A stretch of 61,170 bases of DNA from Apopatosoma sp963618495 (GTDB lineage Bacteria; Bacillota; Clostridia; Oscillospirales; CAG-272), in NCBI GenBank assembly GCA_963618495.1, contig CAVESF010000011.1, positions 1-61,170 of the forward strand, read 5' to 3'. The notes below the pieces were generated by a model that saw only the letters and a list, made by a program, of their open reading frames with translations, ran no database searches and was not told the origin of the DNA. Numbering within the stretch: position 1 is the first letter of the stretch; every line of letters starts with the position of its first letter. Both the position numbers and the translations under genes were made by a program. This document shows, one piece after another, positions 38,001 to 45,999 of this stretch.

Positions 38001-41000
38001 GCTTTCTGCCTCCGGCAGAGCATATCTCTTTCCGTCATTTTTTTCTTTTAAAGTATTGACTTTTTCGGAGTTTTCGTGTATACTATTGTCAGAGGCGATT
38101 GTCATCGGCGCAGATAGTTCTTCTGTGAAGGTGCGGTCGCCTCTTTTTATATTTACAATGTCGTAAAAAATTTGTTTGTTCCCTTCGCCAATAGCGACAA
38201 GCGTTTCCCCGCTAAAATCCTCTCCGCCAAGATTGAATTTAACGCCATAACGGTCATAACCGCCCTTGTTATATTCATGCCGGTGCTTTGCATTCTCATG
38301 TCCTATAAATGTACCTACTGATATCATTTTATCGAGTTCCGTAGCAGCTTTCATTTTTGCTTCATATACACCATCCCTTTCGCCATAAATACTTTGGGTA
38401 TAGCCGGAATATGTATACTCATGCTCGCTTCTCTTCGTAAATTCCGCTCCTCTTATCTCTTTACCGCGAAAATGTTGCCGCATATACTGGCGTACAACCT
38501 TTCCGTAGTCCTCGCGGCTCACACCGTCAAAGATATGCTGGTCTGTATCTACGATTACCTTGCCGTCCTGTATGCTGTATCTCTTTCCGTCATTTTTTTC
38601 TTTTAAAGCATTGACTTTTTCAGAGTTTTCGTATATTCTGTTTACAGAAGTTTGACTCCCGCCCGTCTTGGACGTATCGGCTTGCACATTTTGTGAAAGC
38701 AGCGGTGTAGCAGACTTCTTTTTTTGTTGATAGCTTCCGCTGTCCATATAAAGTGTCTGCATTCTTAAACGGTTATTTTTATTTGATATGACTTGGCAGG
38801 TGACAATTGTCCCATCCGAAAAAGCCTTCTTAAAAATCACACCATCAGACTTATTACCCTTGCTGTAATATGCATCATACATTGCACTATCGCAATTAAC
38901 TATAGCTTCCGGCATTCTGTTCAGATAGTCGATGATATCTTCTGCCGAAAGCTTTTTGCCATCCTTCAAACGTCTTATGTTATCCATAGAGCATGCCAAT
39001 GAATAGCCGTTTTCTTTTTTGAACAATACTCCGTTCATATCTTTCGGCATGCTTTTTATTTTTTTCTCTATAGCTCTGATATCGTTTTCTGAAATTATGC
39101 CAAAATATGCAGTTTTCTTTTCACTTTTTTGCGAAAACGCTTCTCTTACAAAATCAGATATTTCTTTTGTATTGTAAACAGTCGCATCGCCTTTTGCATG
39201 TATTATTTTGCTTAATTCATTGTCGTATTTCTCGAGTTTGCCGCTTTCGTGAAGGTCCGCAAGCGCATATTTTGTATCTTCATGCGCAGTCCGTCTCACC
39301 GGCATCATGTCCATCGCATTGCTTCCTCTGCCTTTTTTGGCAAAGCTGTCAAATAGCTTTTTGTACTGCGCATAAAGCTGTTTTGCCGCTTTTGTCAGCT
39401 TGGCGTCTCCCCGGTAGTCCGTTTCCGCACCGCGGAAGAAAGAGAGAATCTTTTCTTTCAGCGTCGGCTTATCGGCGCAGAGCTTTTCGAGCGTGCCGAA
39501 GTTTCTCAGCGTCTCTTCCGCATAGTGAGCGTTCATCTCGTCGGCGAGAGTCACGCTGTCGGTTATTCCTGCCTTTGTATATTTTTTCATTATCGCCTGC
39601 TTTTTCTCGGCAGGCATTTTTTCTATTCCCTCGGCAATGGTCAGCATGCCGTCTTTATAGTATATCGCATGAGTCAGTTCATGCATGAGGAGCGCGCCGT
39701 GCGCTCTTTTTGTTTCGGGATTTATTACGATTCTGTTTTTTATCGGGTCATAATACCCGTCGGCATATGAACCGTCGGCAAGCGAGCAGAGCCGGCGGCT
39801 GAAAATCATGTCAAGCCCCGTCCTCTCCGATACTCTTGCGTATGAGAGCGCATCCGCTTCGCTTATGCCGGAAACCACGGCGTCATGATATGCCTTGCGG
39901 AGCTGCGCCTGAAGAGTCGCGGAAGATGTAGCATATCCCTTTATGTTCTCGCGCAGTGCGGCGTCCGCCTTTCCGCGTGCCTCGCGCGAAAGTTCCGCAC
40001 GCTTCGCTTTCTCCGCCTGCCTTTCCGTGTATGCCCTCTGTTCGGCGATATACGCCTCCTTGCCGCGGCGGTATTCGGAGAGATATTCGTTTGCCTCGTA
40101 TTCGCTCAGCTCACGCGAGAGCTTTTTCGTGTTGTAGTCGTATATCAGATAGGCGTCGCCTTTCCTGCTTATCGCTATATTGAGGTCGCCGTCGCTGTAG
40201 CGATGCGCTTCTCCGTCCTTCATGTATATGTCCGTCGGGATAGCTCCCGCCTCGGGCGCGGGTATGGCGGCAAGTTCCGTCGCATTCCGCCGCTTCTGCA
40301 TTTCCGCCTCTATGCCGCCGTTCTCGGCAAAGGCTGTTATGCGGTTTCGCAGAGTGTCCGCGTCTGCCGTGCGCAGATCTTCTATGCCGAATGCTTCTTC
40401 CACACCGCGTATTTCCTCATCCGACGCCGTCTCGAGAAATCTTGCGAGGTCCGCTTTCGACATCAGAGCTTCGCCCGCCAGAGTCGCCTGCTCCGTTCTT
40501 GCCGTGTCGATAAGCAGTCTGCCCGTCGCCGCACTGACGGCAAGAGAACGCAACGCTTCGTTTGTTTCGAGCGCTTTATATATGCTCTTCGGCTTTTTCG
40601 CGTCATATCCCGCAGTCAGCTCGGCGGCGCTGTACCGCATTTCCTTTCCGTCCACTGTCCTGTAGCCGAATTTTCCGAGATTCTCCGCTATAGCCTCGGC
40701 ATTGCTCACGATGTTGTAGGCGTCCGTCGCCACAAAGCGCTTTATATTGTATGAGTTGTTTGCCGCGGCGAGGTCTCCGAGCAGTTTTTTCTGCGCCATC
40801 GTCGTCACTTTGCCGTCTGTGCTTTTGATGCTGTCCGTCAGCTTGCTGTATGCTTCGCTTATATATGCGAAATCCTGTATTCCCGTTTTGTTCTTTCCCT
40901 CGAAGTCGGAAATGGAACGCGCCGTGTCAAGCACGGAAGCCGTGTTCCCCTTGCCGTTTATCCTGTTTCCGCGCAAAATGCTTTTTGTATGCTGTATGCC

Positions 41001-41975
41001 GCTTGATGTTCCGTCCATGAGTATTCCGGAGAGTCCGCCGACAAGCGCCGCATAGCCGACTTCTTTTGCCGTCGCGCCCGGCGCGTATTCGTCTATGGTC
41101 ATTCTCTGCCACCATGGGTCAACTATCTCGGATATAGCTTCCTCGCTTGCTTCGCCGATAAAGCTCTTGCCCATCTCTTTCAGCACGCCGCCGAATGTAG
41201 CCGTTTTTACAAGCTCCTTTGCGGCATTTCCTCCGGCATTGCCGACAAGCTTTGTGCCGAGCCTTGCCGCGCCGAGTCCCAGCGCAGTGGAAAGACCCTC
41301 CACTCCGCCTTCGGTGATTCCCGAGAGCGTGCCGTATGCCCATTCTTTTCCTCCGAGCGTTCCCGTGCGCTTGTATGCCTCGGATGTGCTTCTTCCGGCG
41401 GCATTCAGTCCTGCCGCACCCGCGGCTATAAGACCTGATGCAATCGGTGTGAGAGTGCCGCCCGAAGCTCCTGCTATTGCCGCGGCGGCAGCCACTGCGC
41501 CCATCGCCGGAAGAGATGTGCCGATTCCGCCGAATACATCGCCTGCCACCTGCCAGCCGCGCGAGGGATTATACCAGTTTTCCGGATGCGAGTAGTCAAA
41601 CCAGTCCGTACCCATTACCTCTTCCGCCCAGTCGTCCGCGCCGAAAAGCTTTGCCAGACCTCCTGCAATATAGTCGATGCCGCCCTCAAGGCTTGATACA
41701 AAGCCCACGCCCGCCTTGTTTGCGAGATATCCGACTCCGCCGAAAAAGCCGCCTGCGTTCTGCTTCTGTTCCGTTTCCGCCGCCGTGTCCGCGCCTGTCG
41801 CAGGGAGCGTAGCCGCGTTCCTGTATGCATTTATATCCGCATTTGTATTTATGCCGCTTCTTGCCGCAAGCTCGAGTATTATCGAGCTTTTTCTTTCTGC
41901 TGTGGCGGCATACGGAAGCGCGCCGCTCCCGCCTGCTCTCGTTTTTGCCGCCAGTTCTTCTATTATGCTTGCCAT
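32016..41975 (-). CDS. 3319-aa polyvalent phage protein
   Basis: One open frame of 9960 bp between the 622-aa gene and com. Readable parts: hydrophobic Gly/Ala-rich segments at about 70-200; HELTH zinc-metallopeptidase motif near 765; barnase/EndoU-RelE-like polyvalent nuclease-type domains between about 950 and 1470; FxAWFGDW near 1617 and an ADP-ribosyltransferase-like PolyVal domain with VYHGT near 1810; an in-frame repeat insert near 1945; long helical regions from about 1980 to 2900; a hydrophobic segment near 2925-2945. Linkers ending RYALPE separate cassettes. Large polyvalent proteins are known from temperate phages and are thought to be packaged and injected to act early in the host. 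ATG at 41975 has AAAGGAG. Confidence 0.85.
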   Translation of the reverse strand: MASIIEELAAKTRAGGSGALPYAATAERKSSIILELAARSGINTNADINAYRNAATLPATGADTAAETEQKQNAGGFFGGVGYLANKAGVGFVSSLEGGIDYIAGGLAKLFGADDWAEEVMGTDWFDYSHPENWYNPSRGWQVAGDVFGGIGTSLPAMGAVAAAAAIAGASGGTLTPIASGLIAAGAAGLNAAGRSTSEAYKRTGTLGGKEWAYGTLSGITEGGVEGLSTALGLGAARLGTKLVGNAGGNAAKELVKTATFGGVLKEMGKSFIGEASEEAISEIVDPWWQRMTIDEYAPGATAKEVGYAALVGGLSGILMDGTSSGIQHTKSILRGNRINGKGNTASVLDTARSISDFEGKNKTGIQDFAYISEAYSKLTDSIKSTDGKVTTMAQKKLLGDLAAANNSYNIKRFVATDAYNIVSNAEAIAENLGKFGYRTVDGKEMRYSAAELTAGYDAKKPKSIYKALETNEALRSLAVSAATGRLLIDTARTEQATLAGEALMSKADLARFLETASDEEIRGVEEAFGIEDLRTADADTLRNRITAFAENGGIEAEMQKRRNATELAAIPAPEAGAIPTDIYMKDGEAHRYSDGDLNIAISRKGDAYLIYDYNTKKLSRELSEYEANEYLSEYRRGKEAYIAEQRAYTERQAEKAKRAELSREARGKADAALRENIKGYATSSATLQAQLRKAYHDAVVSGISEADALSYARVSERTGLDMIFSRRLCSLADGSYADGYYDPIKNRIVINPETKRAHGALLMHELTHAIYYKDGMLTIAEGIEKMPAEKKQAIMKKYTKAGITDSVTLADEMNAHYAEETLRNFGTLEKLCADKPTLKEKILSFFRGAETDYRGDAKLTKAAKQLYAQYKKLFDSFAKKGRGSNAMDMMPVRRTAHEDTKYALADLHESGKLEKYDNELSKIIHAKGDATVYNTKEISDFVREAFSQKSEKKTAYFGIISENDIRAIEKKIKSMPKDMNGVLFKKENGYSLACSMDNIRRLKDGKKLSAEDIIDYLNRMPEAIVNCDSAMYDAYYSKGNKSDGVIFKKAFSDGTIVTCQVISNKNNRLRMQTLYMDSGSYQQKKKSATPLLSQNVQADTSKTGGSQTSVNRIYENSEKVNALKEKNDGKRYSIQDGKVIVDTDQHIFDGVSREDYGKVVRQYMRQHFRGKEIRGAEFTKRSEHEYTYSGYTQSIYGERDGVYEAKMKAATELDKMISVGTFIGHENAKHRHEYNKGGYDRYGVKFNLGGEDFSGETLVAIGEGNKQIFYDIVNIKRGDRTFTEELSAPMTIASDNSIHENSEKVNTLKEKNDGKRYALPEAESAYSYDTLTGKKDIAVTDLPLHAPTTDDGKINRKAVILAGRLNARAQNNAKNTPKEIFVHVSDINTDVRVGRDGLEHGLTRGDENTALATMKIGDLLKNSIAVNELNGRTKGTRTSEMSYVLLSVGQNKNSPYLVRMIVDKNTNMVSDLSTYGLYAVKAKKEGALFMPKGNERVEGNASVSYLRSDISIADLFENVKGLPIASEIFSQDVLLRLGAERANGTLSGDVRYALPEGAETKKEYNKPITAQDVRELQSIGKKSINEFTSEELEKSQKWAYKFYRDLGTKSPFFRAWFGDWRAYDTANTKVVSVPTIDISQATLEKGDYFIKDTGWTVYAGKTLNDDTRHHSGGNRINVKSLNAINAILDNAILLDTVVSKANTNKKSANTAFLHKLYTPIIYDGKSYIAVTTVEEYYNETSSSVSRRAYNLKAIKIEPAGGQLGNNSSSSVPVTDSIISISELYSFVKRYDKDFSAGMAVNKSLVNEDGTPLIVYHGTDEDFTVFDSSKGRSTMDIQGMFFSPWEEDASGYGSKVGAYYLNLHNPAGEGTAYKALNRFAGQNNAGAKARDYLIKLGYDGVNNGGEEYIAFYPHQIKSVTDNIGTFDRGNPDIRYALPEGELTHMRSMHVGVAETGESAFDAETAEAKGLPRSMGQVKRTRANNRFERVYSKKAAINIAGKISGVEFLSKKAQAQVVSDIWETLNNCTSMDEKLDAAHTAADSIVTKLLTEAKEANPAAPEAQQRLVQLRTGLRRVSFSEADAAEIIAAEGKEGWKSIRSRWGYQSRNDGRGGNRIPMNVFVTDISREMPGMERLENMHPADAFIEMNRIYEQAQQDAKNKRTQQYLDADADEIQYMTDSIRDTIMKAFAEEGEKSTFAKAMEERLEKAKNTIAELRADNATIKKRMQIAGLLAGDGQRLKDIKIGTFGNATQFHSENLKGILGMAARINYRGGFNATGARKVAQGLRNWYNDSDVQKFILGYKGTTETGLYSADVAGMLEELSNPRHGDAFTNDELSNLHKVYQHFIHITENYGKIYRRGRMAEALPIAEEKIAIIENNRQIKKNPFTWALTNVYGQAIFKPIEVVRAIDGYENGFNTEMVLDIREASEQAAIKEMRLKREYDDFFAKNKKYDETLQNERMTYAGITMPKSRLIALYMTCKREHAQAGLLYSGYKFRDTDGSYISSLPLLTQDAQKTKAEIKSMAESIAKEIESKFSATDKQYIAILERAFEAAGKLKMERDMQRMGYSNLTGGYYFPIIRANSAKSIDSAEAELDRVSNASFNKDTVKGAKQRLFIDDADAIFRRHIHAVSQYNALSPVIEAYNTLYNLDISGNPNAPKSIATEMENVWESGNRYMKKLFSDVQGIRGEMDVGNKAVNFLRSGYAKYQLGFNPKTWFKQLTSLAASTSILDWDSLSAGVFTGVSKDADTYCPLAALRNYEDTAARAQSVLDTAGKRAKNKLGRFSDALMAPIGKIDRFVVERLFGACQVQVAKESGGKLAIGTEANKVEAGKMLAQVIRDTQQNALATEKSAAMRSNNEIVRAFTMFTADGVAVMSKMLGTYGEYWTLKEKLKTATDANVRAELTARLKTVGKAARKSTMALISTAIFGAGADFLFRWLYNKLEDKPEDEVKNFAGNTMMGMIGGLPIIKDIVSKAFEGYDIKNYTYSAMNDMISSLTELVGTTKDWLSDKDNEQARNKALKNFAYSMGQVFGMPVRNVYNFVYGLTKRIVPSAAYEWDTHFYTKTYGRDFSAALEKDDTDTASFILSLMTKNEVGGELDEKARSEFTALAKSGNKVLPKSVPDSITADGTAYKFTRSEKEAIREEYASVNATVKKLVSNVRYRVMDESTRAYALKYVYSAHLEKAYSEVLYGGARDADMIAADIIGIDMMAIAKAIKKSVTGDTDSDGNTVSGSKRQNIIARIRALPMTSEEKLFLIAMLGYKIQAGDIGGMDESRAKKKLLSYIFAQKLTADEKAALCTKCGFEVQNGRVSAKNL
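36111..36156. repeat. GVAETG-type palindromic repeat inside the giant gene
   Basis: Same about 45-bp element as at 48741, 49470, 55120 and 55291-55425. Here it is translated in frame into the polyvalent protein (LTHMRSMHVGVAETG, near residue 1945) without breaking the frame. Confidence 0.85.
38023..38635. repeat. 58-bp direct repeats flanking a domain cassette
   Basis: 38023-38080 and 38578-38635 match at 55 of 58 positions. Both encode a linker, E-N-S-E-K-V-N then L-K-E-K-N-D-G-K-R-Y, flanking about 180 residues that form one module of the polyvalent protein. Confidence 0.85.
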
Positions 41976-42006
41976 ATTTACTCCTTTACCTCCATCCCCT
42001 TGTTCA

Positions 42007-42055
42007 GGCTCCTTTGTGTAAAGGGAGCTGTCGCCGAAGGCGACTGAGGGATTGT
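42007..42055. repeat. Second palindromic repeat family, copy A
   Basis: 49 bp, identical but for one base to 55064-55112. Contains two nested palindromes (CTCCTTT..AAAGGGAG and GTCGCC-GAA-GGCGAC). It lies in the gap between the 622-aa gene and the giant gene. Confidence 0.85.
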
Positions 42056-42131
42056 CTTTGCCGTGCCGCCACGGCGTTTTTATTTTCTGTTCGAATTGCC
42101 GAATTCCCAATCGTTTGCGAATTTCCGAGCG

Positions 42132-44000
42132 TCATTTATACCATCTGTCCCATCCAAGTTCAGTATATCGATATGATTTTCCGTTAACCGTCGCGATAGT
42201 GCCTATCCCCGGCGTTTTGTTTGCATCTCCCGTAGATGCTTTATTAAGCATTTCGGTAAGTTGATCGTCATTTGTCCGGTCTTTGTCTGCGCCGCTGACT
42301 TGCCCGCCTCTGCCGCCCGAATCCTCCGCTTCCGCATTCTTTTTCGCCTTGTTCACCGCTTTCAGATTGCTCGTCACTCTGCCAAGCTCGGCAAGATACT
42401 TTGAGTACATTGCTGCCGTTATCTTTCCGGCTTTCTTGTAGCCGTAAAGCTCTTTTACAAGGGTTTCTATGTCGTCTTTCGTTGCCGAGGCTATAGCGGA
42501 GTATATCATGCTGTCATATATGCTGTGAGCTTCCTCCTGCGATATCGTGTTGCTTTTGAGCATCTCGTCAGCTTTTGCGAGCACATTGCTGTCGCTGTCA
42601 AGCCCGAGAGCGTATCTGTCCTCCTGCTTCTTCTTCTCGTCGCGTATGCGGTAGAGCTCCTGCTTCTGCTCGGCGCTCAGCCCGTATGTGCCTGCCGCCG
42701 CCTCTATCTCGTAGTCGCCCGTGTCCGCCGTTATGTTCACTCTCGCCGAGTTGAAGCCCTCCGTGCGCGTGCTTTCCGCCGCGCTCGTTTTCTTTTCGTT
42801 GCGTATGCGCGTAAGCTCGGATACCTGCTCGGGCGTGAATCCGTATTCGTCGGCATATGCGGCGATATCGTCGTCGCTTGCGTCTCCCGTTATCTCTATG
42901 CGCAGGCGGTTATAGTTTGATGTACCGTTTGCCGCACTTGCCGCGCCTGCCGTGCTTGCCTCGTATTTGCCCGTGTCTCTCGATATTTCGGCATTGAGCA
43001 GTGCCTGAGAATACGTGTTCTCCGCGTCCGCTTCCGCCATCATCTTGTTGTATTTCGCCTGCCCGAGCGCCTGAGAATAGCTGCTTTCGGCACTGCGGAC
43101 AGCCGCGTCCGCCTCTTTATTTGCGTTCTGCGCCTCGGCTCTGCTCGTCGCATATGCCTTGCCGCTCAGATAATCGCTGTAGCCGCTTCCCGTCAGTCCC
43201 ATTCCCGCGAGCTTTTCCGCATTCGCTCCGTATGAGGCGAGCATCTGCCTGTATGCCGTGCTTGCGTCCACTATACCGCGCTCTCTTGCCGCTTCTGCCG
43301 CGCGTATGGCGGCGGCTTTGTCTTTTCCTGCCGCGCCCGTTATATAGTCGTAGTATTCCTGCGCCGCGGTAACGGTTGTGTCTCTCTGCTTGCCTGCGTA
43401 GTCCGCCGTCTTGCCGAAAACCGCATCATAATATGCGTTTGCCGCATCCGTCGCGCTTCCGCCCGCTCCCGTGCTTCCCGCCGTGCCTGCGCCCGCCGTT
43501 CCCGCTCCCGTGTTCGTATTCGTATTTGTGCCCGTCCCCGCGCCCGCATTTGTGCCGGAGTTTGTCCCCGCTCCCGCGCTTCCGGCATGGTTTTTGAGAT
43601 ATTCCTCGTAGGATGACGGCATGCCCGCATTGTTTTTCAGCCAGTCGCGATAAGCTATCAGGCGGTCGACGTCCGCGTCGCTGAAATCATTGCTTGTGGT
43701 TCTTCCAAGCCCGTAGATGATATCAAGGTCGCTCGTGTCCGCCGTCATGCCGCCGACAAAAGCGGAAAAAAGCTTCCGCCTCCTGTCGCTTAAGTTCATC
43801 AGTCCCTCGAGCTGTTCGCCGTCCAGCCCGTTTGCTTTTGCATAGTCGATTATCTCCCCCTGAGTGAAAATGCCCGGCCTTGAGTAAAAGTCGTCATATG
43901 CTTCCTCCGATTCTCGGGTTCGCCGCCTGTTTATCGCCGCCGAATATCCGCCGCCGCCGTCATTTATTGCCACCTGCCCGAATTTTCCGTTCAGTGCCAT
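42132..44000 (-). CDS. 622-aa late phage protein, likely internal/ejection protein
   Basis: Unknown family. Residues about 130-180 are a low-complexity Ala/Gly/Thr/Asn stretch; 180-450 are helical with repeated A-E-A-x-x-Y and S-Y-S-Q-A-L motifs; two related segments of about 45 residues (Y-G-F-T-P-E-Q-V-S-E-L and Y-G-L-S-A-E-Q-K-Q-E-L) occur near 375 and 435. It starts 1 base after the portal stop and precedes the giant polyvalent gene, so an ejected internal virion protein is inferred. No transmembrane segment seen. Confidence 0.65.
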   Translation of the reverse strand: MALNGKFGQVAINDGGGGYSAAINRRRTRESEEAYDDFYSRPGIFTQGEIIDYAKANGLDGEQLEGLMNLSDRRRKLFSAFVGGMTADTSDLDIIYGLGRTTSNDFSDADVDRLIAYRDWLKNNAGMPSSYEEYLKNHAGSAGAGTNSGTNAGAGTGTNTNTNTGAGTAGAGTAGSTGAGGSATDAANAYYDAVFGKTADYAGKQRDTTVTAAQEYYDYITGAAGKDKAAAIRAAEAARERGIVDASTAYRQMLASYGANAEKLAGMGLTGSGYSDYLSGKAYATSRAEAQNANKEADAAVRSAESSYSQALGQAKYNKMMAEADAENTYSQALLNAEISRDTGKYEASTAGAASAANGTSNYNRLRIEITGDASDDDIAAYADEYGFTPEQVSELTRIRNEKKTSAAESTRTEGFNSARVNITADTGDYEIEAAAGTYGLSAEQKQELYRIRDEKKKQEDRYALGLDSDSNVLAKADEMLKSNTISQEEAHSIYDSMIYSAIASATKDDIETLVKELYGYKKAGKITAAMYSKYLAELGRVTSNLKAVNKAKKNAEAEDSGGRGGQVSGADKDRTNDDQLTEMLNKASTGDANKTPGIGTIATVNGKSYRYTELGWDRWYK

Positions 44001-44001
44001 A

Positions 44002-45987
44002 TCACATCATCCCTTTCTGTATCTGTTCGTTTCTTGCGCTTATTTCGCCTGTCAGATAATCCTCATATCCTTTTCTGCTCTCTATTTCTCCCGCAAGCTG
44101 TGCCGCCTGCGCCTGCGCCGCCGCTATCTGCTCCTGCATCCGTGCCATCTCCGCCTGCCGCCGTATCTCTTCGCGCACTCTCTCCACATTGTCATGAGCA
44201 AAAGGATAATGCGCCTGCTCCATGTTGAGCCAGAAAATAAGCTGCGTCTGCGGCAGCGCAGGGTCTCCGTAGGCACCCTGCTGAAAGTTCAGGCGGTTTT
44301 CCTGCCACATCAGGTCGCGTTGCCGCTCGAAATCATATGATGTGTCCGCGGAGAAAAGATACTCGTCGTTGTAGTACCATTCGCCCGCCTCGTCGCGCTC
44401 GAGGAAATCGTAACGGTTGAAAGCCACATTCTGCATCCTCCCCTCCGCGTCCTTGTATGTCGCAGGGCGCGGTTCGTCCGCATATGCGAGGTAGTAGTGG
44501 AATATCAGCCTGTCTATATCGGCATAAGCGGAGTTTTTCATCTGCCGCTTTGAGTCAAGCCGTCCCTGCGCCTGCTGTATCTGCAGTTGCTTTGCCTTGC
44601 CGCTCTGCGCGCTTGCGTCGTGCTGTCCCTGAAAAGAATCCGTTATGCCGAGTATGCGCTTCGCCTGGTCATAGAGCCGCTCCGCTTCCGTCACATCTCT
44701 CGATATGTCAACGGAAAGGTCGATTCTGCCGAATTGATTTACCTCATTAGGCTTGCATCGGAACACCCTTGTAAATAAAGAGTTGTCGATGTCTTCTTCG
44801 AAGTCGTCCGGCACTATCGGATATACGCCGCTCCCCATCAGCTTTTCTATTATGCGACTCTCCACTTTGTTTATCGCGTCCTGCTGAGGACGTATGAATT
44901 CGCAGTCGGACTGACCGAAAAGCGAGTCCTCCTGTGATGTGTTTTTGCGTATGACTATCGGGAGCATCGTCAGCTTGTAGTATGGCAGCCTCGTCTGCTC
45001 CGTTTTCGGCACTTCCACTTCCTCTGTCGCGGGTAGCATTATGCCGCCGGCATTGCGCATCAGTATCCTGCCGTCCGCTCCCGTCATGGGTCGCGTCTGC
45101 AGCTCCGTCACTATTTTTCCGTCGCGTATCATTTCGCTCTCGGCAGGGATAAAGTGCCCGCCCGAAAGCGGTATATCGCGGTCAAGTTCCTCGTATTCGT
45201 CGTTCTGGAGCTCATAGTCGGGCTTTTCGCAGTCGCAGAGTTCCTTTCGCTTGCCGCATTTTCTGCATATGTATCTCTTGCGGCTGTAGTAGTCCTCTAT
45301 GTCGAGCAGTTCCGTGTCCCCGCTCCAGACATATTGACATATCTTGTCGTCATCGTTTTTGTAAAAGCAAACATAGAGCGTTGCCGTCTTGTCATCGGAG
45401 TTTTCGTCGGATTCCGTTTCGTCGGCTATGCCCGGCGTCACGCCGTATTTGCGCACGATATCTTCCTTCGTCGTTTCGAATTCGACAAAGCAGTATTCCA
45501 TGTCGTCAATCTCGTAGATGTTCGGTTGCCCTGTAAAATGCTTTGGCGAAAGGCAGGTTACCTTGACATCGCCGACGGTGTTGTGCGTGGTGATGCTCTC
45601 GTCCCATTCGCAGAGCCATACAGAGCCGCCGTAAACGGGATTGTACCGCTCGTCCATGTCGTTCATCTTCTCAAAAGGCAGCTCGTTACGCTTGTTTTTC
45701 AGCAGAGTCTCAATGCTCTTTGCGTTCCTTTCGTTCCTTTCGCTCCACATCCTCGGCGAAACGGACGGATTCGGCAGATAGCTTGTTATCTGCGATTCCA
45801 CAAGCTCGTATGTGATGTTGCGCACAAGCTTCGCCTGCACCTCTGAACCCTCTATATCTTTCGTTCCCTTGTATTGCCTGTAAAATTTGTCGAGGTCGGC
45901 ATAATGCTCTTCGCATTCCGCCCGCGCCTCGCGGTATAAATCCTGAAAAAACGAGAGTTTTGTCCCGTCTCCTTTTTCTGTTCTCAT
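44002..45987 (-). CDS. Portal protein
   Basis: A 661-aa protein in the portal position after terL. Features: early AKLVRNITYELVESQI, GGSVWLCEW near 125, P-x-x-x-E-x-x-D-x-x-x-C-F near 155, then R-x-Q-Q-D-A-I-N-K-V-E-S-R near 370 and a long helical C-terminus, all typical of P22-like portals. It has an unusual Cys-rich loop near 240 (C-x-x-C-x-x-x-x-x-x-C-x-C). Twelve copies would form the DNA gate. SD GGAGG before the ATG at 45987. Confidence 0.85.
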   Translation of the reverse strand: MRTEKGDGTKLSFFQDLYREARAECEEHYADLDKFYRQYKGTKDIEGSEVQAKLVRNITYELVESQITSYLPNPSVSPRMWSERNERNAKSIETLLKNKRNELPFEKMNDMDERYNPVYGGSVWLCEWDESITTHNTVGDVKVTCLSPKHFTGQPNIYEIDDMEYCFVEFETTKEDIVRKYGVTPGIADETESDENSDDKTATLYVCFYKNDDDKICQYVWSGDTELLDIEDYYSRKRYICRKCGKRKELCDCEKPDYELQNDEYEELDRDIPLSGGHFIPAESEMIRDGKIVTELQTRPMTGADGRILMRNAGGIMLPATEEVEVPKTEQTRLPYYKLTMLPIVIRKNTSQEDSLFGQSDCEFIRPQQDAINKVESRIIEKLMGSGVYPIVPDDFEEDIDNSLFTRVFRCKPNEVNQFGRIDLSVDISRDVTEAERLYDQAKRILGITDSFQGQHDASAQSGKAKQLQIQQAQGRLDSKRQMKNSAYADIDRLIFHYYLAYADEPRPATYKDAEGRMQNVAFNRYDFLERDEAGEWYYNDEYLFSADTSYDFERQRDLMWQENRLNFQQGAYGDPALPQTQLIFWLNMEQAHYPFAHDNVERVREEIRRQAEMARMQEQIAAAQAQAAQLAGEIESRKGYEDYLTGEISARNEQIQKGMM

Positions 45988-45999
45988 TCCTGATTCCTC

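Noticed and set aside
42132..44000. Diversity-generating retroelement or reverse transcriptase cassette
   Set aside because: No reverse transcriptase motif (YxDD) or template/variable repeat pair is visible in the window; the repeat copies are not adenine-specific.
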